From assembly GCF_014084105.1 (NCBI RefSeq), contig NZ_CP048289.1, positions 6,457,922-6,521,921 of the forward strand: a stretch of DNA of 64,000 nt, read 5' to 3'. The notes beneath the pieces are model-generated. The model saw only the letters and a program-made list of their open reading frames with translations. It ran no database searches and was not told where the DNA came from. The number at the start of each line of letters is the position of its first letter. Positions within the stretch are counted from its first letter, which is position 1. The position numbers were made by a program, and so were the translations under genes. This DNA comes from Streptacidiphilus sp. P02-A3a (GTDB lineage: Bacteria > Actinomycetota > Actinomycetes > Streptomycetales > Streptomycetaceae). This document shows positions 36,078 through 45,688 of this stretch, piece after piece.

Positions 36078-37355
36078 TTACCGCTGGCTGGTGAGCTTGC
36101 GGGCGCTGTCGCGCAGGGCCTTGGTGAACACGCCCACCGACTCCTCGGAGAGCGTCAGCGGCGGGCTGAGCCGCAGCCAGGTCTGCGCGTGGGCGGCGGT
36201 CTCCAGCAGCACGCCCTGCTGCTGGAGCAGGTCGACGCAGGCGTTCGCACCGTCGGCGGCCTGCGGCTCGCTCAGGCCCTCGATGTCGACGGCGAGCAGC
36301 AGGCCGCGTCCGCGCACCGCGCGGATCCCGATGCCCTCGTCGACGAGTTCCTCGATCCGTCCCCGCAGCAGCTCGCCGGTCCGCTGGACGCGCGCCAGCA
36401 CGTCCTCGTCCTGGATGACGTCGAGGACGGTGAGTCCGGCGACCATGCCCAGCAGGTGGCCCTCGAAGGTCGAGTTGTGGATGTAGGCGCGCCCCGGCGA
36501 GCTGTAGACGGAGCGGTGCACGGCCTCGCTCATCAGCACGGCGGCGACCGGGACGATGCCGCCGCTGAGGCCCTTGGAGACGGTGACCAGGTCGGGCTGG
36601 ATCCCCGCGTGCTGGAAGGCGAACCACTGCCCGGTGCGGCCGATGCCGGTGAGGATCTCGTCGGCGATCAGCAGCGTGCCGTGCGCCCGGCACAGCTCGG
36701 CCGCCGCGCGCAGCGCCTCCGGGTCCCAGGGGCGGGCGCCGCCCAGCCCCTGGACCGATTCGACCAGCAGCGCGGCGATCTCGCCGGTGGCCAGTACCGC
36801 CTCCAGCGCCGCCAGGTCCTGGAACGGGACCCGGTGGTAGCCCTGCGGGTCCCAGCCGGTCCCGGCCAGCGGCAGCCGCCAGTAGTCGTGTCCGGCCAGC
36901 GGCAGCGGGCCGGGGGTGAAGCCGTGGAAGCCCTGCCCGAAGGCGGCGAAGCCGGTCCGGCCGGTGGCGGCCACGGCGAACTTCATCGCGTTCTCGACCG
37001 CCTCGGACCCGGCGGTGCAGAAGTAGACGCGTTCCAGGCCGGGACCGGCAAGGTCGCACAGCCGTACGGCGAGCGGTCCGGCGGCGCTGGACAGGCCGAG
37101 CGGGACGATGAACGGGCTGCCCGACTCGATGGTCCGGCACAGGGCCTGGACCACGCGCGGGTGGCGGTGCCCCAGGGTGGCGGCGCCGTTCTCCGCGATC
37201 ATGTCGAGGTAGCGGCGGCCCTCGGCGTCGGTGACGAACTCCCCCCGGGCGTCAGCGAACAACGTGGGCCAGTTCCGCGCCTCGATGACGTCGGCGCGGA
37301 AGGGATTGACGGCTTGCCGGTACGCAGCGACTGGATCGATCGCCTGGATATCCAT
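36078..37355 (-). CDS. Class III PLP-dependent aminotransferase
   Basis: This 425-residue enzyme has the acetylornithine/omega-aminotransferase fold: ENGAATLGHRHPRVVQAL, the cofactor segment CTAGSEAVENAMKFA, ADEILTGIGRTG, and the PLP Lys in VTVSKGLSGG. It transfers an amino group to an aldehyde or keto acid; the substrate could be the product of a neighbouring P450. ATG 37355 follows GGAAAGGCAGGG. It is divergent from the MFS gene and convergent with lanM, so it could belong to either group. Confidence 0.9.
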   Translation of the reverse strand: MDIQAIDPVAAYRQAVNPFRADVIEARNWPTLFADARGEFVTDAEGRRYLDMIAENGAATLGHRHPRVVQALCRTIESGSPFIVPLGLSSAAGPLAVRLCDLAGPGLERVYFCTAGSEAVENAMKFAVAATGRTGFAAFGQGFHGFTPGPLPLAGHDYWRLPLAGTGWDPQGYHRVPFQDLAALEAVLATGEIAALLVESVQGLGGARPWDPEALRAAAELCRAHGTLLIADEILTGIGRTGQWFAFQHAGIQPDLVTVSKGLSGGIVPVAAVLMSEAVHRSVYSSPGRAYIHNSTFEGHLLGMVAGLTVLDVIQDEDVLARVQRTGELLRGRIEELVDEGIGIRAVRGRGLLLAVDIEGLSEPQAADGANACVDLLQQQGVLLETAAHAQTWLRLSPPLTLSEESVGVFTKALRDSARKLTSQR

Positions 37356-37565
37356 ACCCTGCCTTTCCTGGCGGGTCGGCGGTACGGGGCGGTGCGGGCC
37401 ACCCAAGAACGTAGCCGAGTCGGCGAACACCCGTCCATCCCCAACCCGGGCCATCGGGGGCCGGTCCCGAGGCGCCCTTTCCGCTTCCGCACGACCGTGC
37501 CATAATCTCGGTTGCCGGAACTCGTGCGCACATCCGTTTCCGCGGGAAGGCAGGCGTGTTCCGCC

Positions 37566-38849
37566 ATGAGCGACCGTGTTGCCGAGCCGCAGGCGCCGGC
37601 TGCCGATGCGTTACCGCCGCTCAACCGCAACCGGGATTTCCTGCTCCTCTGGAGCGGCCAGGCTATTTCCTCCTTCGGAAACGAACTCTCCGCGATCACC
37701 TATCCGCTGCTGGTGCTCGCGGTGACCGGTTCGGCCGCGCGGGCCGGTCTGGTCGGCAGCGCCGAACTGGTGGCGATGCTGGCGCTGCTGCTCCCGGCCG
37801 GGGCGGTCGCCGACCGCTGGTCCCGGCGGGCGGTGATGGTGGTCAGTTCCCTGGTCCAACTGGCGGCCCTCGGCGGCGTATCGGCCGCGATCGGGCTCGG
37901 CTGGGTCCCGCTCGGGCTGCTGGTCGCGGCCGGGGCGCTGGAGGGGGCCGGGAGCGCGTTCTACATCGGCGCCAGCCGGGGCGCGGTGCGCCGGGTGGTA
38001 CCGGCGCCGCAGCTGTCCCGGGCGCTGGCCCGGACCCAGGCCCGCGACCAGGCCGCCGCGATCGGCGGACCGCCCAGCGGCGGCGCGCTGTTCGCGGTGG
38101 CCCGGTTCCTGCCGTTCGGCCTGGACTCGGTCTCGTTCGCGGTCGCGGCGCTCGCGGCGGCGCTGGTGCGCGGCACGCTCGACCCGCCGAGGAGCCCCGG
38201 CGGCCCGGGGAACCCGGCCGCGGCCGGTCCGGGTGTCGGCGCGGGCCTGCGCCTGGTGCTGGGCCACCGCTACCTGCGGGTGGTGGCGTTGTGGGCCGCC
38301 GCCGTCAACGCGGTGGCCACCGGGATGATGCTGCTGGTCATCGTGCTGGCCCGGTCCCGGGGGGCGGAGCCGTCGCAGATCGGGGTGATCACCGCGACCT
38401 TCTCGGCGGGCGGCCTGCTCGGGGCGCTCAGCGCGCCCCGGCTGATCGGCCGCTACTCGGGCCGGACGCTGGTGCTGATCGCCTCGTGGCTGCTGGTCCC
38501 GTGCCCGGTGGCGATGGTGCTCGCGCCGTCCCCGCTGCTGATCGGGGTCGCCGGCGCGGTGTCGGTGTGCGCCATCGCGCCGGTCAACGTGATCCTGCTG
38601 ACCCGGGCCTACGAGCTGATCCCGCACGAGATGCAGGGCCGGGCCGGGAACGCGATGCTGCTGTGCGCCAACAGCCTCAAGTGGCTGACCCCGGTGGTGT
38701 TCGGGGCCATGGCCGACCGCTGGGGCCCGGTCCCGCCGATCATGGTCGGCGCGGCCCTGTACGGAATCACTGCCGTGTGGCTCCAGGGCAAGGGCGTCCT
38801 GCGGCAGCTCGACGCGCCGGCCGTGCCCGCGGTCGGCGTGCCCGTGTGA
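37566..38849 (+). CDS. MFS exporter (EntS/macrolide-efflux-like)
   Basis: This 427-residue membrane protein has about 12 TMs. It starts NRDFLLLWSGQAISSFGNEL, the typical opening of DHA3-type drug and siderophore exporters, with AGAVADRWSRRAVMVV as the loop 2-3 motif. It is first of three plus-strand genes (MFS, P450, ATP-grasp), so it probably exports their product or gives self-resistance. A CATAAT at 37501-37506 may be a -10 element of its promoter. Confidence 0.88.
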   Translation: MSDRVAEPQAPAADALPPLNRNRDFLLLWSGQAISSFGNELSAITYPLLVLAVTGSAARAGLVGSAELVAMLALLLPAGAVADRWSRRAVMVVSSLVQLAALGGVSAAIGLGWVPLGLLVAAGALEGAGSAFYIGASRGAVRRVVPAPQLSRALARTQARDQAAAIGGPPSGGALFAVARFLPFGLDSVSFAVAALAAALVRGTLDPPRSPGGPGNPAAAGPGVGAGLRLVLGHRYLRVVALWAAAVNAVATGMMLLVIVLARSRGAEPSQIGVITATFSAGGLLGALSAPRLIGRYSGRTLVLIASWLLVPCPVAMVLAPSPLLIGVAGAVSVCAIAPVNVILLTRAYELIPHEMQGRAGNAMLLCANSLKWLTPVVFGAMADRWGPVPPIMVGAALYGITAVWLQGKGVLRQLDAPAVPAVGVPV

Positions 38850-38893
38850 CCGCCCCCGGCCCCGTCCCGGAGGCACCGAGCCCAGGAGGCGCC

Positions 38894-40192
38894 ATGAGTG
38901 AACCCAGCGGTACCCCGCTCCAGCAGGCCGAACCGGCCCAGTCATACGGCCGGGAGCGGGAGTTGGCCGCCTCGGTGCTGGCCGAGCTGTTCGGCTCGGA
39001 GGCGGCCAGGGCCGATCCCTACCCCTACTACCAGCAGTTGCGCCAGGCCGACCCGGTGCACGTCGCCGACAGCGGACGGCTGTACCTGACCCGCTACGCG
39101 GACTGCGCGGCGTCGCTGCGCGACCCCCGGCTGCTGGGTCAGAGCCCGGACTGGATGGACAAGGCCTCGCCCGGCTGGCGGGAGCATCCGGCGGTGGTCC
39201 AGAACATCGAGTCGGTGCTGTTCCGCGACCCGCCGGACCACACCCGGCTGCGCCGGCTGGTGAACCGCTCGTTCACCCCGCGCCGGGTGGCGCGGATGCG
39301 CGAGGACGTGGTCCGGCTGGTCCACCGCTCGCTGGACCGGCTGGCGGACGCGGGCGGCGGCGGCAGCACCGTCGACGCGTACGGGCTGCTGGCGGCGACG
39401 CTGCCGATCGCCGTGGTGGGCACCCTGATCGGGATCCCGGAGCGGGACTGGGCGCAACTGCACGACCCGGCCTCGGCGGTGATGCAGGTGGTGGAGGTCG
39501 GCGTGGGCGAGGACGCGCTGGAGCGGGCCGACGAGGCGGCGGTCGGGCTCAACGCCTACTTCGAGGACCTGATCGCGCAGCGCCGCCGCGACCCGCGGCC
39601 CGACATCATCTCCGACCTGATCGCCTCGGCCGACGCCGGCGGCGACCCGGAGCAGGGCGGCGCCGGGATGTCCGCCGCCGAGCTGCTGCGGATGACCATC
39701 CTGCTGTTCGGCGCCGGGGTGGACACCACCGTGGGCCTGCTCTCCAACGGCCTGGTGGCGCTGCTCGGGCACCCCCGGCAGGCGGAACTGCTGCGTGCGG
39801 ACCCGGGACTGGCCGAGAACACGGTCACCGAGGTGCTGCGCTGGGACTCGCCGACCCAGGTGATCGTCCGGGTCGCCGGTCCGGGCGCGGTGGTCGCGGG
39901 CCACCAGGTGCCCGAGGACGGCACGGTGTTCGCGCTCACCGGCGCCGCCCACCGGGACCCGGAGCAGTTCGCCGACCCGGACACCTTCGACATCACCCGC
40001 ACCGGCAGCCCGGTGCTCTCCTTCAGCGGCGGCATCCACTACTGCGTCGGGGCGCCGCTGGCCCGGCTGGAGGCGGAGGTCTTCTTCCCGGCGCTGCTCG
40101 ACCGCTTCCCGAAGCTGGCCCTGACCGGCCGCCCGCTGCGCCGCGGCTACGTGGTCCGCGGCTACGACTCGCTGCCGGTCACGGTCGGCTGA
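38894..40192 (+). CDS. Cytochrome P450 (CYP105/107-like), first copy
   Basis: This 432-residue bacterial class I P450 has I-helix FGAGVDTT (acid-alcohol pair), ExxR in EVLRWDSP, and the heme loop FSGGIHYCVGAPLARLE with the Cys ligand. It probably hydroxylates or otherwise oxidises a small molecule, using separate ferredoxin partners, none of which is in the window. AGGAGG sits 5 nt before ATG. It lies between MFS and ATP-grasp genes in one operon. Confidence 0.93.
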   Translation: MSEPSGTPLQQAEPAQSYGRERELAASVLAELFGSEAARADPYPYYQQLRQADPVHVADSGRLYLTRYADCAASLRDPRLLGQSPDWMDKASPGWREHPAVVQNIESVLFRDPPDHTRLRRLVNRSFTPRRVARMREDVVRLVHRSLDRLADAGGGGSTVDAYGLLAATLPIAVVGTLIGIPERDWAQLHDPASAVMQVVEVGVGEDALERADEAAVGLNAYFEDLIAQRRRDPRPDIISDLIASADAGGDPEQGGAGMSAAELLRMTILLFGAGVDTTVGLLSNGLVALLGHPRQAELLRADPGLAENTVTEVLRWDSPTQVIVRVAGPGAVVAGHQVPEDGTVFALTGAAHRDPEQFADPDTFDITRTGSPVLSFSGGIHYCVGAPLARLEAEVFFPALLDRFPKLALTGRPLRRGYVVRGYDSLPVTVG

Positions 40193-40228
40193 CGTGGTGT
40201 CAACATTGGTACGAGGAAGGGAAGTCTT

Positions 40229-41497
40229 GTGATGACAGAGGGCTCCGACAGGTACCTGCTGGTCGGCTGCGGGCTGGGGTTGCTCGGGGAGCTGGACAAG
40301 ATACTCCCGGCCGGATCGGTGACCGTGGTGGAGGAGCCGGACCTGCTGGACGCGGGTGACCTGCGTGCCAAGGCCGCCGCCCGCGCCTGCGTCGGCGAGG
40401 TCCTGGACGGCCCGGCCCAGCGCCACGACGGCGGGTCCCCGCTGCCCGCCGAGGCGCTGCGGGGGGTGGTGGCGGTGATCCCGGCCTGGGAGTACTCGGT
40501 GGTGGCGACCGCGGCCTGCGCCGAGGCGGCGGGCGTCCCCGGGGCCGGAGTCGCGGCGGCGCGACGGCTGCGGGACAAGGTCGAGCTGCGCCGTGCCGCC
40601 GACGCGGCCGGTCTGCCGCAGCCGCGCTGGACCGAGCCCGACGGCGTGGCCGAGGTGCGGGCCTTCGCCCGGGCCAACGGCGGCGAGTGCGTACTGAAAC
40701 CGGCCGACCGGCAGGCCAACGTGGGGGTGGTGGTGCTGGGTCCCGGCGACGACCTGGACGCGGCCTGGCGGGCCACCCTGGCCGCCGACGATCCCAAGCT
40801 GCGCAGCGCCAACTGGACGCCGGGGCGGTTCCTGGCCGAGCAGCGGCTGCGCGGCCCGGAGATCAGCGCGGAGGTGCTGGTCGCGGACGGCGAGGTGGTC
40901 TGGGTCAACGTCACCGACAAGTCGGTGTGGCCGGGCGCGCATCCGGTCGAGGCCGGTCACGTGCTGCCCTCCACCGTGGACCCGAAGGTGCGCGACCGGG
41001 TGGTGGCGGCCAACCGGGCGCTGGTCGCCGCCGTCGGCTTCGGCAGCGGCGCGCTGCACAGCGAGTGGATCCTGGTGGACGGTACCGAGCCGTACCTGGT
41101 CGAGTGCGCCGGCCGACTGCCCGGCGGCGCCATCGTGCCGCTGATCGACCTGGCCTACGGCGGCTCGCTGGTCGAGGACTTCGTGCGGGTGCTGCGCGGC
41201 GAGCGCCCGCAGCGTCCGGAGCAGGCCCGGCGGGGAGCGGCGGTGCGGTTCGTGACCGCCCGACCGGGGCTGGTCCGGGCGGTGCACGGGGTGTCGGAGG
41301 CCGGCAGCGTCGAGGGGGTGTTCGCGGCGGTGGCCACGGTCGCCGAGGGGGCGACCGTGGGGCCGCTCACCAGCGCCTGGGACCGCGCCGGGCACGTCCT
41401 GTCGGTGGCCGAGGACGCGGGCCGGGCCGCCCTGGTCGCCGCCCGCGGGGCGGCCCTGATCAGCTTCGACATCGACCCGTCGGCCGCCGCCGACTGA
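40229..41497 (+). CDS. ATP-grasp amino-acid/peptide ligase 3
   Basis: This enzyme of about 422 residues has LLVGCGLGLLGELDKIL at the N-terminus, RLRDKVELRRAADAAGLPQPRW, ATP-binding GGECVLKPADRQANVGVVVL and metal-binding ALHSEWILVDGTEPYLVECAGRLPGG. It belongs to the carboxylate-amine ligases and should form an amide between amino-acid-like substrates. GTG 40229 and ATG 40232 are both possible after GAGGAAGGGAAG. It is convergent with the AMP-ligase gene and shares the block with two P450s. Confidence 0.87.
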   Translation: MMTEGSDRYLLVGCGLGLLGELDKILPAGSVTVVEEPDLLDAGDLRAKAAARACVGEVLDGPAQRHDGGSPLPAEALRGVVAVIPAWEYSVVATAACAEAAGVPGAGVAAARRLRDKVELRRAADAAGLPQPRWTEPDGVAEVRAFARANGGECVLKPADRQANVGVVVLGPGDDLDAAWRATLAADDPKLRSANWTPGRFLAEQRLRGPEISAEVLVADGEVVWVNVTDKSVWPGAHPVEAGHVLPSTVDPKVRDRVVAANRALVAAVGFGSGALHSEWILVDGTEPYLVECAGRLPGGAIVPLIDLAYGGSLVEDFVRVLRGERPQRPEQARRGAAVRFVTARPGLVRAVHGVSEAGSVEGVFAAVATVAEGATVGPLTSAWDRAGHVLSVAEDAGRAALVAARGAALISFDIDPSAAAD

Positions 41498-41524
41498 TCC
41501 CGGCGCCCGGCCCGCCGGGCCCGC

Positions 41525-43096
41525 TCAGCCGAGCGGGGCGGCGTGCCGGGCGCGCAGGGCCCGCTTGTCGACCTTGCCCATCGCGGTGAGCGGCAGCGCG
41601 TCGACGAACTCCACCACCGACGGGGCGCAGTAGGGGCGCAACTCGGCGGCGACCAGGGCCCGGAGCTGCTCCGGGTCCGGCCGGGCGCCGGGGGCGGCCA
41701 CCACGTAGGCGTGCACCGCCTCGCCCAGCGCCCGGTCGGGGACACCGACCACGGCGGCGGCGCGCACCAGCGGATGCGAGGCCAGGACGTCCTCGACCGG
41801 ACGGCTGAAGACGTTGGCCGCGCCCCGGCCGGTCACGATCATGTCCTTGCTCCGGTCCACCAGGTACAGGTAGCCGTCGGCGTCGAGGCGGCCGAGGTCG
41901 CCGGTCCGCAGCCAGCCGTCGACCAGGGCCTCCCGGGTGAGTTCCGGCTCGCCCCAGTAGCCGCTCATCACCAGCGAACCGGTGGTCCACACCTCGCCGA
42001 CCTCGCCGTCGGTCAGCGGCTTGCCGTCCCGGTCGCGGATCTCCACCCGGGAGTCGGCGAACACGACGCCGCAGGAGCCCAGCCGTTCCGGGTGGGCCGG
42101 ATCGGGCCGCACTCCCCGGTACTCGGTGACGAAGGCCGCCTCGCTGAGCCCGTAGACCAGCCGCAGCACCGGCCCGAGCCGCTCGGCGGCCTCCCGCACC
42201 CGGTCCGCCGTGGGGGCGGCGCCGCCGATGTTCAGCAGCAGCAGGCTGCTCAGGTCGGCGCCGTCCAGCGCCGGGTGGTCGAGCAGTTCGTAGAGCTGGA
42301 CCGGGGTGAGCAGGGTGCTGCTGATCCGCTCCTCGGCGATCAGCCGCAGCAGTCCGGGCACGTCCAGGCCCTCGGCGAGCACCAGCGTGCTGCCGGTGAA
42401 CAGCATCAGCAGATTCGTCATCTGCCCGCTGACGTGGGCGAATCCGGTCTGCGCCAGATGCCGCAGGGTGGGTGCGCCGCTGGCCAGCCAGGCCTGGCCG
42501 ACCGCCAGCAGGGTCAGGAAGAAGCGCTGCTCGTGCTGGACGAGTTTGGCCCGGCCGGTGGTACCGCTGGTGAAGAACAGCGAGTCCGGCCGGGCGCCGG
42601 GCGGCGGTTGCCCCGCCGCGGCGTCGGGGAGTCCGGCCGGGAGGTCGGCCAGCAGGTCCGGGCCGTGGCCGCCGGGGCCCAGGCAGAGCAGGGTGCCGCC
42701 CCACCCGCCGTCGGCCAGCTGGGGACCGAGGTCCGGGTAGCGGCCGGTGTCGTAGACCAGGAACCCGGCGTCGGACCGGCGCAGGTAGTCGTGCTGCTCG
42801 CGGACCGGCGCGTATCCGGCGACCCACACGGTGCGGGCGCCGATCAGGTGCGCGGCGAGTTGCAGCACGATCGCCTCCGGCCGGTTCCCGGCCAGTACCG
42901 CGACCACCGACCGGTCGTTCACGCCGTGCGCGCGCAGCGCGCCCGCCAGTCGCGGCACCTCGCGGGACAGCTCGGCGTAGGTGAGCCGACCGGCGGTGGA
43001 GACGATCGCTTCGCGTCCGCCGTAACCGGCGAACGCCTCAAGGGCTGTGACCACGTAGTTCGCGACCGAGTCGCGCGGATCATCCACGCAGCACAT
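41525..43096 (-). CDS. AMP-forming acyl/aryl acid ligase (ANL superfamily)
   Basis: This 523-residue enzyme has the P-loop FFTSGTTGRAK, YGLSEA, GYWGEPELTREALVDGW, LRTGDLGRLDADGYLYLVDR and the C-terminal catalytic Lys in TAMGKVDKRAL. It activates a carboxylic acid as adenylate and passes it to CoA, a carrier or an amine. No carrier protein gene lies in the window, so CoA or direct amide formation is more likely. ATG 43096 is the chosen start; a GTG at 43087 is possible. It is divergent from the second P450, over a LysR-box-like site. Confidence 0.88.
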   Translation of the reverse strand: MCCVDDPRDSVANYVVTALEAFAGYGGREAIVSTAGRLTYAELSREVPRLAGALRAHGVNDRSVVAVLAGNRPEAIVLQLAAHLIGARTVWVAGYAPVREQHDYLRRSDAGFLVYDTGRYPDLGPQLADGGWGGTLLCLGPGGHGPDLLADLPAGLPDAAAGQPPPGARPDSLFFTSGTTGRAKLVQHEQRFFLTLLAVGQAWLASGAPTLRHLAQTGFAHVSGQMTNLLMLFTGSTLVLAEGLDVPGLLRLIAEERISSTLLTPVQLYELLDHPALDGADLSSLLLLNIGGAAPTADRVREAAERLGPVLRLVYGLSEAAFVTEYRGVRPDPAHPERLGSCGVVFADSRVEIRDRDGKPLTDGEVGEVWTTGSLVMSGYWGEPELTREALVDGWLRTGDLGRLDADGYLYLVDRSKDMIVTGRGAANVFSRPVEDVLASHPLVRAAAVVGVPDRALGEAVHAYVVAAPGARPDPEQLRALVAAELRPYCAPSVVEFVDALPLTAMGKVDKRALRARHAAPLG

Positions 43097-43240
43097 CCAA
43101 CCCACCCCGCTCACACCCGTCAACGTGGCCCATTCAGCCATCTGGTGACACAACGTCAGCTGGGTGTCCGAAAGCGGACGCCGGTTCCGGTCGAGCGTTG
43201 ACAGCCGTGTCCGACCGCCGTAGAAGGGAACGGACGGGCA

Positions 43241-43257
43241 GTTGCATCTAGAGCAAC
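43241..43257. promoter_or_regulatory. LysR-type box (T-N11-A) between AMP-ligase and P450
   Basis: GTTGC-ATCTAGA-GCAAC is a perfect interrupted dyad of the T-N11-A form bound by LysR regulators. It lies 35 nt before the P450 start and 144 nt from the AMP-ligase start, and a LysR gene is next in the cluster. This suggests joint control of both directions. Confidence 0.5.
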
Positions 43258-43292
43258 TTCCCAATAAATCAAGTGAGTTGGTGGAGCGCGCC

Positions 43293-44537
43293 ATGTCCAC
43301 GCAACCTGACACGCATCCTGCGGCGCACCCCGAGCGACGCTGCCCGGTCCTCGATGTCGCCCCGGTGGACCCGTACGCGGAGATCGCCGAGCTGCGGGCG
43401 CTGGGGCCCGCGGTGCGGGTGGAACTCCCGGGCGCGGTGCTGGCCTGGTCGGTCACCCGGGCCGACGTGATCCGGCGGTTGACCGGGGACCCGCGGATCT
43501 CCCGCGACCCGTTCCAGCACTGGCCCGGCCTGGCCGACCTCCCCGAGGGCTGGCCGCTGGCGGCGATCACCCTGCAACGGAACTTCTTCAACACCTACGG
43601 CGAGGAGCACTGGCGCGGTCGGCGCCGGGTCGTCCCCTCGTTCGCGCCGCGCCGGGTGGAGCGGTTGCGCGCCCAGGTCCAGGCCACCGCCGACCGGCTG
43701 GTCGACGAGCTGGCCGCGCTGCCGCCGGGGCAGCCGGTGGACCTGCGCAAGGCCCTGTCGCAGCCGCTGACGCTGACCGTCATCTGCGACCTGATCGGCG
43801 TCCCGGAGAGCGAGCGGGCACCGTTCAGCAGCGGCATCGACGCGCTGCTGGACACCACGCTGCCGAGTGAGCGGGTGATCGCCGCGCAACTGGAGGTGAC
43901 CCGACTGCTGGGCGAACTGACGGACCACAAGGCCGAGCACCCGGGCCAGGACCTGGCCACCGACCTGCTGGCACAGGTCGGCCAGGACGGCTTCACCGTG
44001 GAGGGCCTGCGCCAGCTGCTCTTCCTGATGATCGGGGCGGGCTTCGAGACCTCCGTCAACCTGATCACCAGCGCCGTGCACAACCTGCTCGACCGGCCCC
44101 AGTACCTCGAACTGCTGGAACTGGGCCGGATCAGCTGGGACGACGTGGTCGAGGAGACGCTCCGGCACAGCGGCCCGGTGATGCACGCGCCGATGCGCTA
44201 CGCGATCGAGGACGTCGACCTGGGCGAGGGTGTGCTGATCCGCAAGGGCGAGCCGATCCTGATCGCGTTCGGGGCCGCCGGGCGCGACCCGGCCGCGCAC
44301 CCGGACGCCTCCGACACCTTCGACCCGCTCCGCCCGGGCAAGGAGCACCTGTCCTTCGGCTACGGGCCGCACTTCTGCCTGGGCGCGCCGCTGGCCCGGC
44401 TGGAGTCCAGCGTCGCGCTCAGCACCCTGTTCGCCCGCTTCCCCGGGCTGCGCCTGGCCGACCCGGGGACGTCACCGGAACGCGTCAGCTCCTTCATCGT
44501 CAACGGCCTGGCCCGGCTGCCGGTCCTGCTCGACTAG
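43293..44537 (+). CDS. Cytochrome P450, second copy
   Basis: This 414-residue P450 has I-helix MIGAGFETS (Glu-Thr in place of Asp-Thr), ExxR in EETLRHSG and heme loop FGYGPHFCLGAPLARLE. It is only distantly similar to the first P450, so a different reaction or position of attack is likely. GGTGGAG lies 6 nt before ATG. It is followed by a terminator and is divergent from the AMP-ligase. Confidence 0.93.
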   Translation: MSTQPDTHPAAHPERRCPVLDVAPVDPYAEIAELRALGPAVRVELPGAVLAWSVTRADVIRRLTGDPRISRDPFQHWPGLADLPEGWPLAAITLQRNFFNTYGEEHWRGRRRVVPSFAPRRVERLRAQVQATADRLVDELAALPPGQPVDLRKALSQPLTLTVICDLIGVPESERAPFSSGIDALLDTTLPSERVIAAQLEVTRLLGELTDHKAEHPGQDLATDLLAQVGQDGFTVEGLRQLLFLMIGAGFETSVNLITSAVHNLLDRPQYLELLELGRISWDDVVEETLRHSGPVMHAPMRYAIEDVDLGEGVLIRKGEPILIAFGAAGRDPAAHPDASDTFDPLRPGKEHLSFGYGPHFCLGAPLARLESSVALSTLFARFPGLRLADPGTSPERVSSFIVNGLARLPVLLD

Positions 44538-44546
44538 GGCCTGTCG

Positions 44547-44575
44547 GCCCGGCCCGGCGGGGTCCCGGGCCGGGC
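44547..44575. terminator. Bidirectional terminator between P450 and LysR
   Basis: An 11-bp perfect stem (44547-44557 with 44565-44575) encloses a 7-nt loop, 9 nt after the P450 stop. The LysR gene is convergent, so it may serve both. Confidence 0.7.
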
Positions 44576-44678
44576 AGAGCCCAGCGAGGTCGGGGACCGC
44601 TCAGCGGGCGACCCCCCCCGTTGGGGACGGCGACCGTCGACGTCACCGACCACGGCCACGACGCCACCCCCGGCGCCG

Positions 44679-45620
44679 TCAGAGCGGCGCCGCCAGCAGT
44701 TCCGGCGCCGCCTGCCGCAGCAGCGACCGGAACCGGCCGCTCAGCGGCGGCTGCTGGCTGTCCGCCCGGGTCGCCACCGCCATCGTCCGGCGCAGCCAGG
44801 TGCCGGTCAGCGGGCGGAGCGCGACCCGGGGCGGGGCGCCGCCCAGGACGGCCAGCCGGGGCACCACCGCGACGCCCGCTCCGGTCGCCACCAGTCCCAG
44901 CATGCTGTGGTAGTTCTCGGTCTCGTACACCACCGCGGGCCGGAATCCGGCGTCCCGGCAGGCGGCGCCCAGTGCCTGCTGGCAGACGCTGGGCCGCGGC
45001 GTGGCCCAGGACTCCTGCCGCAGCGCGCCGAGCGGGATGGACGGCAGCGCGGCCAGCGGGTGCCCGGCCGGGACGGCGACCGCCATCGGGTCGCTGGCCA
45101 GCGTCTCCTGGAGCAGCCGCCCGTCGCCGAGCGCGGTGTCCCGGTCCGGGTACGGGTAGTCGTAGACCAGCGCCAGGTCGGCCTCGCCGCGCAGCAGGCA
45201 GGGCAGGGCGGCGGGTGGATCGGCCTCGATGATCCGCACCCGGGCCTGCGGCGCCACCTGCCGGAGCCGACCGACGACGGTGGGCAGCAGGCTTCCGGAC
45301 GCGCTGGGGAAGGCGGCGATCTGCAGCTCGCCGCCGACCGGGTCGGCCAGCGCCGACAGTTCGTGCATCGCCTGTCGGCAGCGCTGGGCCACCGCGTCGG
45401 CGAGCCGCAGCACCACCTCGCCGGACTCGGTCACCCGCACCGGTCCCCCCGATCGGTGCAGCAGGCTGACCCCGAGGCTCCGTTCCAGTCGGGCGATGTG
45501 CTGCGACACCGCCGGCTGGCTGATCCCGAGGTCCGCCGCCGCGGCGGTGAAGGATCCGGATGTGACGACCGCGCGGAAGACCCGTAAGTGCGCTGTGTGG
45601 AAATCCCCCTGCATGCGCAC
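44679..45620 (-). CDS. LysR-family transcriptional regulator, probable cluster regulator
   Basis: This 311-313-residue regulator has an N-terminal winged HTH (FRAVVTSGSFTAAAADLGIS, QPAVSQHIARLERSLGVSLL) and a C-terminal effector domain (GELQIAAFPSASGSLLPTVV; GLVATGAGVAVVPRLAV). It is the last gene of the biosynthetic block, and a T-N11-A dyad lies at the AMP-ligase/P450 divergent promoter. GTG 45620 and ATG 45614 are both possible, neither with a clear ribosome binding site, so the message may be leaderless. Confidence 0.9.
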   Translation of the reverse strand: MRMQGDFHTAHLRVFRAVVTSGSFTAAAADLGISQPAVSQHIARLERSLGVSLLHRSGGPVRVTESGEVVLRLADAVAQRCRQAMHELSALADPVGGELQIAAFPSASGSLLPTVVGRLRQVAPQARVRIIEADPPAALPCLLRGEADLALVYDYPYPDRDTALGDGRLLQETLASDPMAVAVPAGHPLAALPSIPLGALRQESWATPRPSVCQQALGAACRDAGFRPAVVYETENYHSMLGLVATGAGVAVVPRLAVLGGAPPRVALRPLTGTWLRRTMAVATRADSQQPPLSGRFRSLLRQAAPELLAAPL

Positions 45621-45688
45621 AGGGTAGGGGCGCGGTCGGCGACTGTCATTGTCCGGAGCAGGGTCTTCTCACCCGGTGAGACGCCGGT

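Noticed and set aside
33328..36486. 1052-codon open frame overlapping lanM in another frame
   Set aside because: LanM motifs are all in the frame starting at 33293; the other frame is Gly/Arg-rich without motifs.
36189..37505. 438-codon open frame opposite the aminotransferase
   Set aside because: The minus-strand frame carries the PLP Lys and other aminotransferase motifs; this one is a shadow.
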